Positions 6,700 to 15,732 of a stretch of 64,000 bases of DNA are shown in pieces (position 1 is the first letter of the stretch; each line of letters starts with the position of its first letter). The position numbers and the translations under genes are program-made. The DNA comes from Flavobacterium tegetincola DSM 22377 (GTDB lineage: Bacteria > Bacteroidota > Bacteroidia > Flavobacteriales > Flavobacteriaceae). The stretch is taken from assembly GCF_000425485.1 (NCBI RefSeq), contig NZ_KE384386.1:124001-188000 (forward strand), given 5' to 3'. A model generated the notes under the pieces. It saw only the letters and a program-made list of their open reading frames with translations. It ran no database searches and was not told the origin of the DNA.

Positions 6700-9294
6700 A
6701 TGAACATTAACAATTTTACAATCAAATCTCAAGAGGCGATTCAAAAAGCGCAAATGTTAACGCAAATAAACGGGCAACAACAGATTGAGAATGAACACAT
6801 TTTGAAAGGTATTTTTGAAGTAGATGAAAATGTGGCGCCTTACCTACTTAAAAAACTCAATGTTAACGTTGATTTATTCAAGCAGATTTTGGATAGAATG
6901 ATTGAATCATTTCCTAAAGTTTCTGGTGGCGATATCAATCTTTCGCGTGAAGCAAATGCAACACTGAATGAAGCAGAAATTATTGCTAAAAAAGGAAATG
7001 ACGAATACGTTTCCATAGAGCATTTAATTTTAGCCATTTTTCAATCTAAAAGTAAAGTAGCTCAAGCGTTAAAAGACCAAGGCGTTACTAAAAAAGCTCT
7101 AGAAAGTGCCATTGAAGAATTGCGCAAAGGTGAACGGGTAACTTCGCAATCTGCTGAGGAAACTTACAATGCGCTAAATAAATATGCCCAGAACTTAAAT
7201 GAATTGGCGCGAAACGGAAAACTAGATCCTGTAATTGGTCGTGATGAAGAAATCAGACGGGTTTTACAGATTTTAACTAGGAGAACCAAAAACAATCCGA
7301 TGTTAGTAGGAGAACCTGGAGTTGGTAAAACCGCCATTGCCGAAGGTTTAGCACACAGAATTGTAGATGGCGACGTTCCTGATAACTTAAAAGACAAAAT
7401 TGTTTTTTCTTTAGATATGGGCGCTTTAATTGCCGGAGCAAAATTTAAGGGAGAATTTGAAGAACGCTTAAAATCAGTGGTCAAAGAAGTAACTTCTGCC
7501 GAAGGCGACATTGTTTTATTTATTGATGAAATCCATACCTTAGTTGGTGCTGGAGGTGGTGATGGCGCGATGGATGCGGCAAATATTCTAAAACCGGCTT
7601 TAGCCCGTGGCGAATTAAGAGCAATTGGTGCAACAACTTTAGATGAATACCAAAAGTATTTTGAAAAAGACAAAGCGTTAGAACGTCGTTTCCAAAAAGT
7701 GATGGTGGATGAACCGGACACAGAAAGTGCCATTTCAATTTTACGTGGGATTAAAGAAAAATATGAAACACATCACAAAGTTCGTATCAAAGACGATGCA
7801 ATTATTGCAGCCGTAGAACTTTCGCAACGTTATATTACTAACCGATTTCTTCCAGATAAAGCGATTGACTTGATGGACGAAGCGGCTTCCAAATTACGTA
7901 TGGAAATCAATTCAAAACCAGAGGAATTAGATGTTTTGGATCGAAAAATCATGCAATTAGAAATTGAAATTGAAGCGATAAAACGTGAGAATGACGAAAA
8001 TAAACTCAAAGTATTGCATCTGGATTTGGCCAATTTAAAAGAAGATCGTAACATCATTTTTACCAAATGGAAAAGCGAAAAGGACGTTGTAGATAACATT
8101 CAAACGGTAAAAACAGAAATTGAAGACTTAAAATTTGAAGCTGAAAAAGCAGAACGTGAAGGCGATTACGGAAAAGTAGCGGAAATTCGGTACGGAAAAA
8201 TGAAGGAAACGCAGGAGCGTTTGGATGAATTACAAAAAGATTTGGCAGAAAATCAGAACGAACATTCTTTGATCAAAGAAGAAGTAACCCGTGAAGATAT
8301 TGCTGAAGTGGTAGCAAAATGGACCGGTATTCCAGTCATGAAAATGTTACAAGGTGAACGTGAAAAATTGCTGAATTTAGAAAACGAATTGCATTTGCGT
8401 GTTGTAGGTCAAGAAGAAGCGATTGAAGCGGTCTCAGATGCCGTTCGAAGAAGTCGTGCTGGATTGCAAGATTTGAAAAAACCTGTCGGAACGTTTTTAT
8501 TTTTAGGCACAACAGGAGTTGGAAAAACAGAATTAGCAAAAGCACTGGCTGAATATTTATTTGATGATGAAAATGCAATGACGCGAATTGACATGAGTGA
8601 ATATCAAGAACGCCACAGCGTGAGTCGATTGGTTGGAGCACCTCCGGGATATGTAGGTTATGATGAAGGTGGACAATTGACAGAAGCCGTTCGAAGAAAA
8701 CCGTATTCTGTAATTCTTTTAGATGAAATAGAAAAAGCGCATCCAGACACCTTTAATATATTGTTACAAGTCTTGGATGAAGGTCGATTGACCGATAATA
8801 AAGGGCGTCTCGCTGATTTTAAAAATGCGATTATCATCATGACTTCGAATATGGGAAGTGCAATTATTCAAGAAAAATTTGAAAAGGAAAACCTTAAAAA
8901 AGGACTTGATCAAGCTATTGAAGAAGCTAAAGTTGAAGTGTTGTCATTATTGAAACAGACGGTTCGACCAGAATTCATCAACAGAATTGACGAAATCGTG
9001 ATGTTTACACCTTTGACTCAAAGTAATATCCAAAAAATTGTTGGATTACAATTGAAATCAGTAAGCAAGATGTTGGGTTTACAAGGAATCACTTTTGATG
9101 CAACTCCCGAAGCTGTAGCTTACTTATCAGAAAAAGGTTTTGATGCTGAATTTGGCGCCAGACCTGTGAAAAGAGTAATTCAAAGAGATGTATTAAATCC
9201 ATTATCGAAAGAGATTTTGAGCAGTACAATTTCGACAGAAAGTATTATTTTACTTGATGCCTTTGATGGAAAATTGGTTTTCAGAAATCAATAA
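6700..9294 (+). CDS. clpB: ATP-dependent chaperone ClpB
   Basis: 864 residues, the normal full length for ClpB. In order: the Clp N-domain (residues 1-150), the first AAA+ module with Walker A GEPGVGKT near residue 204 and Walker B LFIDEIHTL near 270, the long coiled-coil middle domain (about 405-530), the second AAA+ module with GTTGVGKT near 603, the arginine-bearing segment RPEFINRIDEIV near 757, and the C-terminal small domain. The middle domain separates ClpB from ClpA and ClpC. With DnaK it rescues aggregated proteins after heat stress. It stands alone with a strong terminator. I see no convincing HrcA-type CIRCE element upstream. Confidence 0.97.
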   Translation: MNINNFTIKSQEAIQKAQMLTQINGQQQIENEHILKGIFEVDENVAPYLLKKLNVNVDLFKQILDRMIESFPKVSGGDINLSREANATLNEAEIIAKKGNDEYVSIEHLILAIFQSKSKVAQALKDQGVTKKALESAIEELRKGERVTSQSAEETYNALNKYAQNLNELARNGKLDPVIGRDEEIRRVLQILTRRTKNNPMLVGEPGVGKTAIAEGLAHRIVDGDVPDNLKDKIVFSLDMGALIAGAKFKGEFEERLKSVVKEVTSAEGDIVLFIDEIHTLVGAGGGDGAMDAANILKPALARGELRAIGATTLDEYQKYFEKDKALERRFQKVMVDEPDTESAISILRGIKEKYETHHKVRIKDDAIIAAVELSQRYITNRFLPDKAIDLMDEAASKLRMEINSKPEELDVLDRKIMQLEIEIEAIKRENDENKLKVLHLDLANLKEDRNIIFTKWKSEKDVVDNIQTVKTEIEDLKFEAEKAEREGDYGKVAEIRYGKMKETQERLDELQKDLAENQNEHSLIKEEVTREDIAEVVAKWTGIPVMKMLQGEREKLLNLENELHLRVVGQEEAIEAVSDAVRRSRAGLQDLKKPVGTFLFLGTTGVGKTELAKALAEYLFDDENAMTRIDMSEYQERHSVSRLVGAPPGYVGYDEGGQLTEAVRRKPYSVILLDEIEKAHPDTFNILLQVLDEGRLTDNKGRLADFKNAIIIMTSNMGSAIIQEKFEKENLKKGLDQAIEEAKVEVLSLLKQTVRPEFINRIDEIVMFTPLTQSNIQKIVGLQLKSVSKMLGLQGITFDATPEAVAYLSEKGFDAEFGARPVKRVIQRDVLNPLSKEILSSTISTESIILLDAFDGKLVFRNQ

Positions 9295-9312
9295 CAACTT
9301 GTTTTAAGATAA

Positions 9313-9356
9313 AAATCCGTCTCGAAAATGTGTTTTCGAGACGGATTTATTTTTTT
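9313..9356 (+). terminator. Strong Rho-independent terminator of clpB
   Basis: A 16-bp perfect stem, AAATCCGTCTCGAAAA with its complement, and a TGTG loop, followed by a T run. A shorter T run on the other strand means it could also serve the convergent nitroreductase gene. Confidence 0.93.
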
Positions 9357-9367
9357 AGAAATTATTC

Positions 9368-10000
9368 TTACATTCTAATGGTAAAGACATCCATTGGATT
9401 TCGCACTTTTTTCATTGTAGCCAACCAATCGCGCTCTTTGTCACTATAACCAACGTAAAGAAGGCAAACACTTTTCAGCCCTTTTTCTGGTAATCCTAAA
9501 ACAGTATCCACCAATTTATTATCAAATCCTTCCGCAGGCGTAGAATCAATTTTAAGTTCGGCAGCTTGCGCCAAAGCCATTCCTAAACCAATATAGGATT
9601 GTTTAGCGGCATGAATAAAGTGTTCTTCTTTAGGCTGTTTTGCATACATTTCTTTAAGTTTGTCCGTGTATGAGTCAAAACGACCTTTGGGCAAATTTCG
9701 TTCTTCTGTAGTTCTATCGTAAATTGCATCAATTCTTTCTGGTGTGTATTCATCCCAAGCGGCAAATACTAAAACGCAAGACGCTTCCACCATACATTCT
9801 GGATTAAGCGATCCTATAGCTAGTTTTTTACGCAACTCTTTATCTTCAACAACGATCACTCTAAATTGCTGCAAACCTGATGATGTTGGCGCTAAACGAG
9901 TTGCTTCTAAAATTTTAGTAAGGTTTTCTTCACTTACTTTTTTCTCTGGAAGGTAAGCTTTTGTGGCGTGGCGCCAATTCAAATCTTCTATTAATGACAT
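9368..10000 (-). CDS. nitroreductase family NAD(P)H-dependent oxidoreductase
   Basis: 210 residues from the ATG at 10000; an upstream in-frame TTG at 10018 is less likely. The N-terminus NWRHATKAYLPEKKVSEENL and ATRLAPTSSGLQQFRVIVVED match the FMN-binding nitroreductase fold, in which the Arg and Ser residues contact FMN. The later AKQSYIGLGMALAQAAE and GLPEKGLKSVCLLYVGY blocks also fit. Such enzymes reduce nitro compounds, quinones or flavins using NAD(P)H; the physiological substrate is unknown. It is a single gene, convergent with clpB. In-family length is normal. Confidence 0.9.
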   Translation of the reverse strand: MSLIEDLNWRHATKAYLPEKKVSEENLTKILEATRLAPTSSGLQQFRVIVVEDKELRKKLAIGSLNPECMVEASCVLVFAAWDEYTPERIDAIYDRTTEERNLPKGRFDSYTDKLKEMYAKQPKEEHFIHAAKQSYIGLGMALAQAAELKIDSTPAEGFDNKLVDTVLGLPEKGLKSVCLLYVGYSDKERDWLATMKKVRNPMDVFTIRM

Positions 10001-10107
10001 AGATTTAGTTTTATACAATTAATATTATTCTCTGTTTTTTAAAAATACAAAACTTTTAGAGATGGGAGATTTAAAATTATATTAAATAAAAAATAATTAT
10101 TGCATCA

Positions 10108-11232
10108 CTAATTCGTTTTTTTATAACTCCAAACGGCAAAACCATTAATTGCGAAAGCATAAATTGCAATTATTACTAATTGACTTTTTATATCATTAAA
10201 CCCTGCTCCTTTTAGCATAACCATTCTTATGACTTCAACAAAATAGCGAATAGGATTTAATAACGTTACTTTTTGAGCCCAACTTGGCATGCTTTCAATT
10301 GGTGTAAAAAGTCCACTCATTAAGATAAAAATCACCGTAAAAAACCACGCAATAAACATCGCTTGTTGTTGGGTCTCGGTATGATTGGAAATGAATAATC
10401 CGATGCCTAAAATAAGAATTAGATAAATGGAAGTAAATAAGTATATCAAAAAAATATTTCCTAAAATCGGAACGTTAAAGAGTACTTTGGCAATAATCAA
10501 CCCGACAGTTAAAATTACTAAGCCTAAAATCCAAAATGGAAATAATTTCCCGATGATGAATTGGTGTTTTTTAATGGGAGTTACATTAATCTGTTCTAAA
10601 GTACCCATTTCCTTTTCGCGAACAATGTTCATGGATGACAAGAATAAAGACAACATAGTTACAATTAAAACTAAAATTCCGGGTACCATAAAGATTTTAT
10701 AATTTAGATTTTTGTTGTACCAAAACGATGGAATAGTAAGAATGTTTTCAGGCTGTACTTCGTTACCTTGATTATAGATTTGCAATCGCATTTTTATGGA
10801 TTGATTAAAACTCGATATAATTTGTGTGATATACACATTTGAAACTCCAGCAGCTGCTCCATCAATCGCATTAATGCTCACTGAAAGATTGGTATAATTT
10901 TGTTTTATTAAATTGCGTTCAAAATGAATTGGGATTTCCAGAATTACGTCTACATTTCCTTTTTGCATTTGAAGGTTGGCTTCTTTTTTACTTGGAAATT
11001 CGGCAATTATATCAAAATAATCGGATGATTGAAATGTACGGATCAACTCGCGAGAAGCGGCTGAATGATCGTGATCAACATATGAAAATTTAATATTTTT
11101 TACTTCAAAACTTGCAGCATTTGATAAAATGACCAATTGCAGTAAAGGCAAAATAAATATAATAGGAAGCATACTTTTATTTCTAAAAATTTGCTTGAAC
11201 TCTTTTTGAATTATGAATAGAATTATTTTCAC
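10108..11232 (-). CDS. ABC-2 type transporter permease (efflux), distal
   Basis: 374 residues. One N-terminal membrane segment is followed by a large extracytoplasmic domain (about residues 40-165) and five C-terminal segments, the standard layout of ABC-2 permeases of the YbhS/YbhR and DrrB type. The segment NIVREKEMGTLEQINVTPIKKHQFIIGK is the coupling-helix region typical of this family. The start seems to be GTG, since no in-frame ATG lies upstream before the gap. It is the last gene of the operon, and its paralogue lies directly upstream, so the two probably form a heterodimeric channel for the two ATPases. The substrate is unknown. Confidence 0.92.
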   Translation of the reverse strand: MKIILFIIQKEFKQIFRNKSMLPIIFILPLLQLVILSNAASFEVKNIKFSYVDHDHSAASRELIRTFQSSDYFDIIAEFPSKKEANLQMQKGNVDVILEIPIHFERNLIKQNYTNLSVSINAIDGAAAGVSNVYITQIISSFNQSIKMRLQIYNQGNEVQPENILTIPSFWYNKNLNYKIFMVPGILVLIVTMLSLFLSSMNIVREKEMGTLEQINVTPIKKHQFIIGKLFPFWILGLVILTVGLIIAKVLFNVPILGNIFLIYLFTSIYLILILGIGLFISNHTETQQQAMFIAWFFTVIFILMSGLFTPIESMPSWAQKVTLLNPIRYFVEVIRMVMLKGAGFNDIKSQLVIIAIYAFAINGFAVWSYKKTN

Positions 11233-11368
11233 ATTGCGAGTATTAAGATGGAAGTGTTGAGATAATTAATTTTGGAACACCGATTTGAGAAAATAGAGCA
11301 ATTTTAATACTCTTTTTTGATACGGATTTTCTATTATCATTGATATTTGAAATTATTAGTGGTATCTC

Positions 11369-12475
11369 CTACTCTAATCTGATTTTGTACTTTTTAATAC
11401 TAACTGATATAAACAACAGAGTCATTCCTACGAGAATCAGCGTTTCTTTCCAAATTATAGAAAATCCTGCACCTTTGAGCATGATTGCTTTTATAATGAT
11501 AATAAACCATTTTGCGGGAATAATGTTACTGATGATTTGCAATGGCAAAGGCATACTCGAAATGGGAAAGATGAATCCAGACAGTAATATGACAGGCAAC
11601 ATCAAGCCAAAAAGCGATATCATCATAGCGGTTTGTTGCGAATTGGACAAAGTTGAAATCAAAATACCGAGGCTCAAGGCACAGATAATAAACAACACAC
11701 TTTCAACAGCCAATAAAAATAAACTGCCTTCAATAGGCATTTTAAAAACAAAATAGCCTAAAAGTAAAATCACTGCTGCGTTAATAATGGACAAAAAAAT
11801 GTACGGAAACACTTTTCCAATAATTACTTGAATCGGTTTAATGGGCGAAACCAGTAACACTTCCATCGTTCCCATTTCCTTTTCTCTAGTAATTGAAATA
11901 GACGTCATCATAGCCGAAACCAACATTAAAATAACAGTCATAACTCCTGGAACAAAGGTGAAAACACTTTTCAGTTCTGGGTTGTAAAATAGTTGTGTTT
12001 GCGTTTCTATTTGATGCTTTTGATTGTTGATTTTATTTTTGTCTTGCATGTAATTTTGCAACATTGCAGTAACATAATTAGAAATTGTATTAGCAATATT
12101 GGGATCCGTAGCATCCGTAATTACCTGCACTTTTGCATTTTTTTCGGTTTGCAATTGTTTGATAAAATCATTCTCAAAAACCAAAACCGCCTTTACTTTA
12201 CCTCTTTTAAAAACCGCTTCAATTTGTGATTCTGAACTTAATTCTTGTTCGATATCAAAATAGGTAGAATTGCTGATTTTTTGAATAATCTTTTGCGTTT
12301 CAGTATCTTTTGACTTGTCTAGAACGGCAATTTTAACGTTATTAATTTCGTTTGTTATGGCAAAACCGAACAACATAATTTGTGCTATCGGCATTCCAAA
12401 AAGAATGAACATAGAACGTTTGTCACGAAAAATGTGATAGAATTCTTTCCTTACAAAACCGATGAATCTTTTCAT
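11369..12475 (-). CDS. ABC-2 type transporter permease (efflux), proximal
   Basis: 368 residues from the ATG at 12475; a TTG 51 bp further upstream is rejected because MKRFIGFVRKEFYHIFRDKR is the usual permease N-terminus. The layout matches the distal permease: one N-terminal membrane helix, an extracytoplasmic domain (about 40-165), then five helices. TREKEMGTMEVLLVSPIKP is the conserved cytoplasmic coupling segment. It belongs to the YbhR/YhhJ group. The 136-bp gap to the next permease and the 127-bp gap to the preceding ATPase are wider than elsewhere in the operon, but no terminator is evident in either. Confidence 0.92.
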   Translation of the reverse strand: MKRFIGFVRKEFYHIFRDKRSMFILFGMPIAQIMLFGFAITNEINNVKIAVLDKSKDTETQKIIQKISNSTYFDIEQELSSESQIEAVFKRGKVKAVLVFENDFIKQLQTEKNAKVQVITDATDPNIANTISNYVTAMLQNYMQDKNKINNQKHQIETQTQLFYNPELKSVFTFVPGVMTVILMLVSAMMTSISITREKEMGTMEVLLVSPIKPIQVIIGKVFPYIFLSIINAAVILLLGYFVFKMPIEGSLFLLAVESVLFIICALSLGILISTLSNSQQTAMMISLFGLMLPVILLSGFIFPISSMPLPLQIISNIIPAKWFIIIIKAIMLKGAGFSIIWKETLILVGMTLLFISVSIKKYKIRLE

Positions 12476-12479
12476 TTTT

Positions 12480-12530
12480 TCAATTTTTAACAGTAAAGTC
12501 CGCAAAGGTTTACGCGATCTTCGCAATGTT
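12480..12530 (-). repeat. possible remnant of a TTGCG-rich intergenic repeat
   Basis: Read on the minus strand, the gap upstream of the proximal permease contains ATTGCGAAGATCGCG followed by CCTTTGCGGACTT. This has the look of imperfect repeats built on CTTTGCGAACTTTGCG that I associate with intergenic regions in Flavobacterium. Only about two degenerate units are present. Confidence 0.3.
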
Positions 12531-12602
12531 TTAATTTTTAGGAAAACAGATTTAAGAAATTTGAGAAATCAGTAAAATCCATACTCTTTTAAAATCTTAT
12601 TA

Positions 12603-13337
12603 CTATTCTATATTCCGCGCCAACTTCAAAAACACATCATTCATTGAATTTACCTTGAATTGTTGTTTTAGGTTTTTTGGCGTATCCAAGGCTTCGATCA
12701 CGCCGTCAACCATTATAGAAACGCGGTCGCAATATTCGGCTTCGTCCATATAATGCGTGGTTACAAAAATTGTAGTTCCTTTGTGGGCTTGTGTATAAAT
12801 CATTTCCCAAAATTGCCTTCTGGTAATGGGATCAACACCTCCAGTGGGTTCGTCTAAAAAAACAATTTTTGGCTCATGCAGCAAAGCTACCGAAAACGAC
12901 AGCTTCTGCTTCCAACCCAATGGCAGTGCACCCACTAAATTATTGGCTACATTTTGCATTTCTAGTTCTTCAACTAATTGAATCGACTTTTCTTTAATCT
13001 GCTTCCGCGATAAGCCGTAAATTCCACCGAAAAACGTAATGTTTTCATTTACCGTTAAATCATCGTACAAAGAAAATTTCTGACTCATGTACCCAATATT
13101 CATCTTTACTAAATCGGATTGCGTAGCAACATCTAATCCAGCAACAATCGCTTTTCCTGAAGTAGGATTTGAGATACCAATCAGCATTTTCATCGCCGTA
13201 GTTTTGCCTGCACCATTAGCTCCTAGAAATCCAAAAATTTCTCCTTTGTAAACATCAAACGTAATGCCTTTCACTGCAGTGAAATTGCCAAATGTTTTGG
13301 TGAGTTTTTCTACTTGTATGATTTTTTCTTTGTTCAT
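12603..13337 (-). CDS. ABC transporter ATP-binding protein (YbhF C-terminal-half type)
   Basis: 244 residues from the ATG at 13337; an in-frame extension upstream lacks support. Walker A is GANGAGKT (residues 39-46), Walker B is IVFLDEPTGGVDP, and the switch His lies in FVTTHYMDEAEYCD. The signature motif reads LPLGW (138-142) instead of LSGGQ. That same deviation is known from the second half of YbhF-like double ATPases, so this gene resembles a split-off half of such a protein, with its partner directly upstream. The two ATPases probably form the heterodimer that drives the two permeases below. Cytoplasmic, membrane-associated. Confidence 0.93.
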   Translation of the reverse strand: MNKEKIIQVEKLTKTFGNFTAVKGITFDVYKGEIFGFLGANGAGKTTAMKMLIGISNPTSGKAIVAGLDVATQSDLVKMNIGYMSQKFSLYDDLTVNENITFFGGIYGLSRKQIKEKSIQLVEELEMQNVANNLVGALPLGWKQKLSFSVALLHEPKIVFLDEPTGGVDPITRRQFWEMIYTQAHKGTTIFVTTHYMDEAEYCDRVSIMVDGVIEALDTPKNLKQQFKVNSMNDVFLKLARNIE

Positions 13338-13382
13338 AATAATGATAGATACCTGCAAGGTTTCGAAAACCATGTAGGATAA

Positions 13383-14279
13383 TTACAAGTCCATAAATAC
13401 ATCTTCAATAGTTGTTTCTGCTTTTTTTATTATAATGTCCGAATGATTTTTTTCTTCCAAATACTGTTGTAAATCTTCTGGTTTAAAATCAACATTTTTA
13501 TCAATGTAATGAATGAATTCTCCAAAAGCATAAACACTATAATGACTTGAATAATTTTTCAAATCATGAATTAATCCGTGTGTATTTTTAGACTGAATAT
13601 CATAAATTAGTTTTTCATAATTAGCTGTTATTACTTGTGGAGCATCAATTTTTAATATTTTTCCTTTTTGTATCAACGCAATTCTATCACATAAGGAAGC
13701 TTCATCCATGTAAGGTGTAGAAACTAAAATGGTAATTCCTTTTAGCTGCAATCGTTTCAGCATTTGCCAAAATTCTTTTCGAGAAACTGGGTCAACACCT
13801 GTTGTCGGTTCATCTAAAAACAAAACTTTTGGTGCGTGAATCAATGCACAACACAATGCTAATTTCTGCTTCATTCCACCAGACAATGCTCCTGCTCTTC
13901 TGTCTTTGAAAGGTTCAAGTTGAATATAAATGTCTGCAATTAAGGCATAATTTTCAGCAAGTGTAGTTCCAAAAATGGTGGCAAAAAATTCAAGATTTTC
14001 TTCAACTGTCAAATCTTGGTACAGTGAAAACTTCCCCGGCATATAACCCACGGAACTCCGAATGGCTTTATAATCTGCAACTACGTCATATTCAGCAACA
14101 GTTGCATTTCCTTCATCAGGCATTAAAAGTGTTGTTAGTATTCTGAAAATGGTTGTTTTTCCAGCACCATCAGGACCAATCAATCCAAACAATTCTCCTG
14201 AATTTACTTCAAAAGTTACCGCGTCAACTGCTTTGATTTTATTGTACGATTTGGAGATGTTTTGAACTTTTATATTCAT
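13383..14279 (-). CDS. ABC transporter ATP-binding protein (YbhF N-terminal-half type)
   Basis: 298 residues from the ATG at 14279. Walker A is GPDGAGKT (35-42), with Asp in place of the common Asn, as in the first half of YbhF-like proteins. The signature is LSGGM and Walker B is VLFLDEPTTGVDP. A C-terminal extension of about 80 residues (YDIQSKNTHGLIHDL onwards) follows the core. It pairs with the ATPase 45 bp downstream. Together the pair corresponds to the fused YbhF of enterobacteria, which works with permeases YbhS and YbhR and adaptor YbhG; here the same five-part arrangement exists with separate ATPases. Confidence 0.93.
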   Translation of the reverse strand: MNIKVQNISKSYNKIKAVDAVTFEVNSGELFGLIGPDGAGKTTIFRILTTLLMPDEGNATVAEYDVVADYKAIRSSVGYMPGKFSLYQDLTVEENLEFFATIFGTTLAENYALIADIYIQLEPFKDRRAGALSGGMKQKLALCCALIHAPKVLFLDEPTTGVDPVSRKEFWQMLKRLQLKGITILVSTPYMDEASLCDRIALIQKGKILKIDAPQVITANYEKLIYDIQSKNTHGLIHDLKNYSSHYSVYAFGEFIHYIDKNVDFKPEDLQQYLEEKNHSDIIIKKAETTIEDVFMDL

Positions 14280-14366
14280 TTCAATTGCAATAACAATGGC
14301 AATGTCAAAATTCAATTTTTGTACTTGATCTTGACTTTTGCCATTGAAGATGATTTTTGTTATTAT

Positions 14367-14735
14367 TTACTTAATTAACAAGAAGTTGCTATTTTCAGAA
14401 GCATCCACCCAATGTTTGATGTTTGGCTCGATTTTTACATAATCGCCTGATTTTAAATTTACCTTCTTGCCTCTTTCATCTTTATAACTTCCGCTACCTG
14501 ATACACAAACTAATAATGCTGGTACATTTGTGATGTGTTCTGCTAATTGTTTACCTTTCGCAATTTGCAGCGACAGTACCTTATTTTCTGATGGAGCAAA
14601 TAAAAGTGCCGTTTGAACGTCTTTTACCTCAGTGTGTAATTCTTTTAAATTCATTGCTTTAGTAGTTTGTTGAACTGACGTAGACTTACAACTGGTGAAT
14701 CCTAAAATGGATACGAAGAGAATTATTTTTTTCAT
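14367..14735 (-). CDS. cupin-domain lipoprotein within the efflux operon
   Basis: 122 residues. A lipoprotein signal ends with GFTSC (Cys16), so the protein should be anchored in a membrane after export. The rest is a single small cupin barrel: the block GDYVKIEPNIKHWVDASEN near residue 95 matches cupin motif 2 with a possible metal-binding His. The first motif lacks the usual HxH, reading KGKQLAEHITNVPALLVCVSG. It sits between the adaptor and the ATPases in the same orientation. A lipid-anchored cupin is unusual in this type of operon; it could sense or bind the exported compound, but this is inference only. Confidence 0.75.
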   Translation of the reverse strand: MKKIILFVSILGFTSCKSTSVQQTTKAMNLKELHTEVKDVQTALLFAPSENKVLSLQIAKGKQLAEHITNVPALLVCVSGSGSYKDERGKKVNLKSGDYVKIEPNIKHWVDASENSNFLLIK

Positions 14736-14822
14736 AGTAGTACTTTTTACTGTTTATATAAATTGTAATTGATTTTATTGTTGAAATTGATTCAAAAAAT
14801 TAATATTGTCTTTGCTATTGAA

Positions 14823-15695
14823 CTAAAGCATTACTTCCGCAGGCATTCCTATTTTTAAGCTTCCATCATTCTTAACGATTACTTTTACAGCGTAAACCAA
14901 ATTAACCCGTTCTTCCTTAGTTTGAATGATTTTAGGAGTAAATTCTGCCGCAGAAGCAATCCAAGAAATTTTTCCTTTAAAGGTTTTTGTTCCGTCTTTT
15001 TCATCGATAGTAACGTTTACTTCTTGTCCGACTTTTATGGATGACAATTGCGTTTCGCTAAAATAAACACGCAAGGTCATTTCGGACAAATCGGCAATTT
15101 TATAGATTGGTTTGCCATACGATGTGATTTCGTTGGCCTCTGCATATTGTGCTAAAACAGTTCCCGAAACGGGATTTATAATTTTTGATTTTTTAAGTTG
15201 GTCGTTTAATTTTTCAATTTGAACGTCGATCGATTGTACTTCGTTTACAATTGGTGCATTTTGTGTTGCTACACTTTTAATTTGCTGTTGCAATACGTTT
15301 ACTTTTCCAGAAATTTCGTCTACTTGGCGTTTCGTGGCAGCACTTTCGCTGAACATCGTTTCGATTCGGCTTTGTTCCAATTTGGCTGTTTTCAGTTGTT
15401 CTTGCACCACATTGCGTTGTGACAAAACATTTGCTGACTTTGATAGAATCGTATTTTTAGAAGCAAGCAACTGCTGTTTGTTTAAATACAATTGCAGTGT
15501 ATCAATTTGGCCAATCACCACATTTTTTTCAAGCAGCATGCCTTCATCTAGATTTAAGAACTCAATTTTTCCATTGGCTTCTGCAGAAATCGTAACTTCT
15601 GTAGCTTCAAAATTTCCATATGCATCCGCTTCGTTCTCTGCTTTATTGCAAGAAAATAATACAAATGCGATTATAATTGTAACTATATTTTTCAT
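14823..15695 (-). CDS. HlyD-family periplasmic adaptor lipoprotein (YbhG-like)
   Basis: 290 residues. The signal sequence ends in LFSC (Cys16), giving a lipid-anchored periplasmic adaptor. A biotinyl-lipoyl half motif (FEATEVTISAEANGKIEFL, about 29-47) leads into a long coiled-coil hairpin (about 65-165), then the second lipoyl half (INPVSGTVLAQYAEANE), and a beta-barrel domain with GMPAEVML at the C-terminus. This is the membrane fusion protein that would link the ABC permeases to the TolC-like channel encoded directly upstream. Order and orientation support a complete tripartite exporter. Confidence 0.93.
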   Translation of the reverse strand: MKNIVTIIIAFVLFSCNKAENEADAYGNFEATEVTISAEANGKIEFLNLDEGMLLEKNVVIGQIDTLQLYLNKQQLLASKNTILSKSANVLSQRNVVQEQLKTAKLEQSRIETMFSESAATKRQVDEISGKVNVLQQQIKSVATQNAPIVNEVQSIDVQIEKLNDQLKKSKIINPVSGTVLAQYAEANEITSYGKPIYKIADLSEMTLRVYFSETQLSSIKVGQEVNVTIDEKDGTKTFKGKISWIASAAEFTPKIIQTKEERVNLVYAVKVIVKNDGSLKIGMPAEVML

Positions 15696-15732
15696 TATAT
15701 ATTTTTATTTTTTTTGACTTTACTACTTTCGA

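Noticed and set aside
7164-7733. Long minus-strand frame inside clpB
   Set aside because: It is a shadow of the strong clpB coding frame, with an implausible Ser/Pro-rich composition and no similarity to a known protein.
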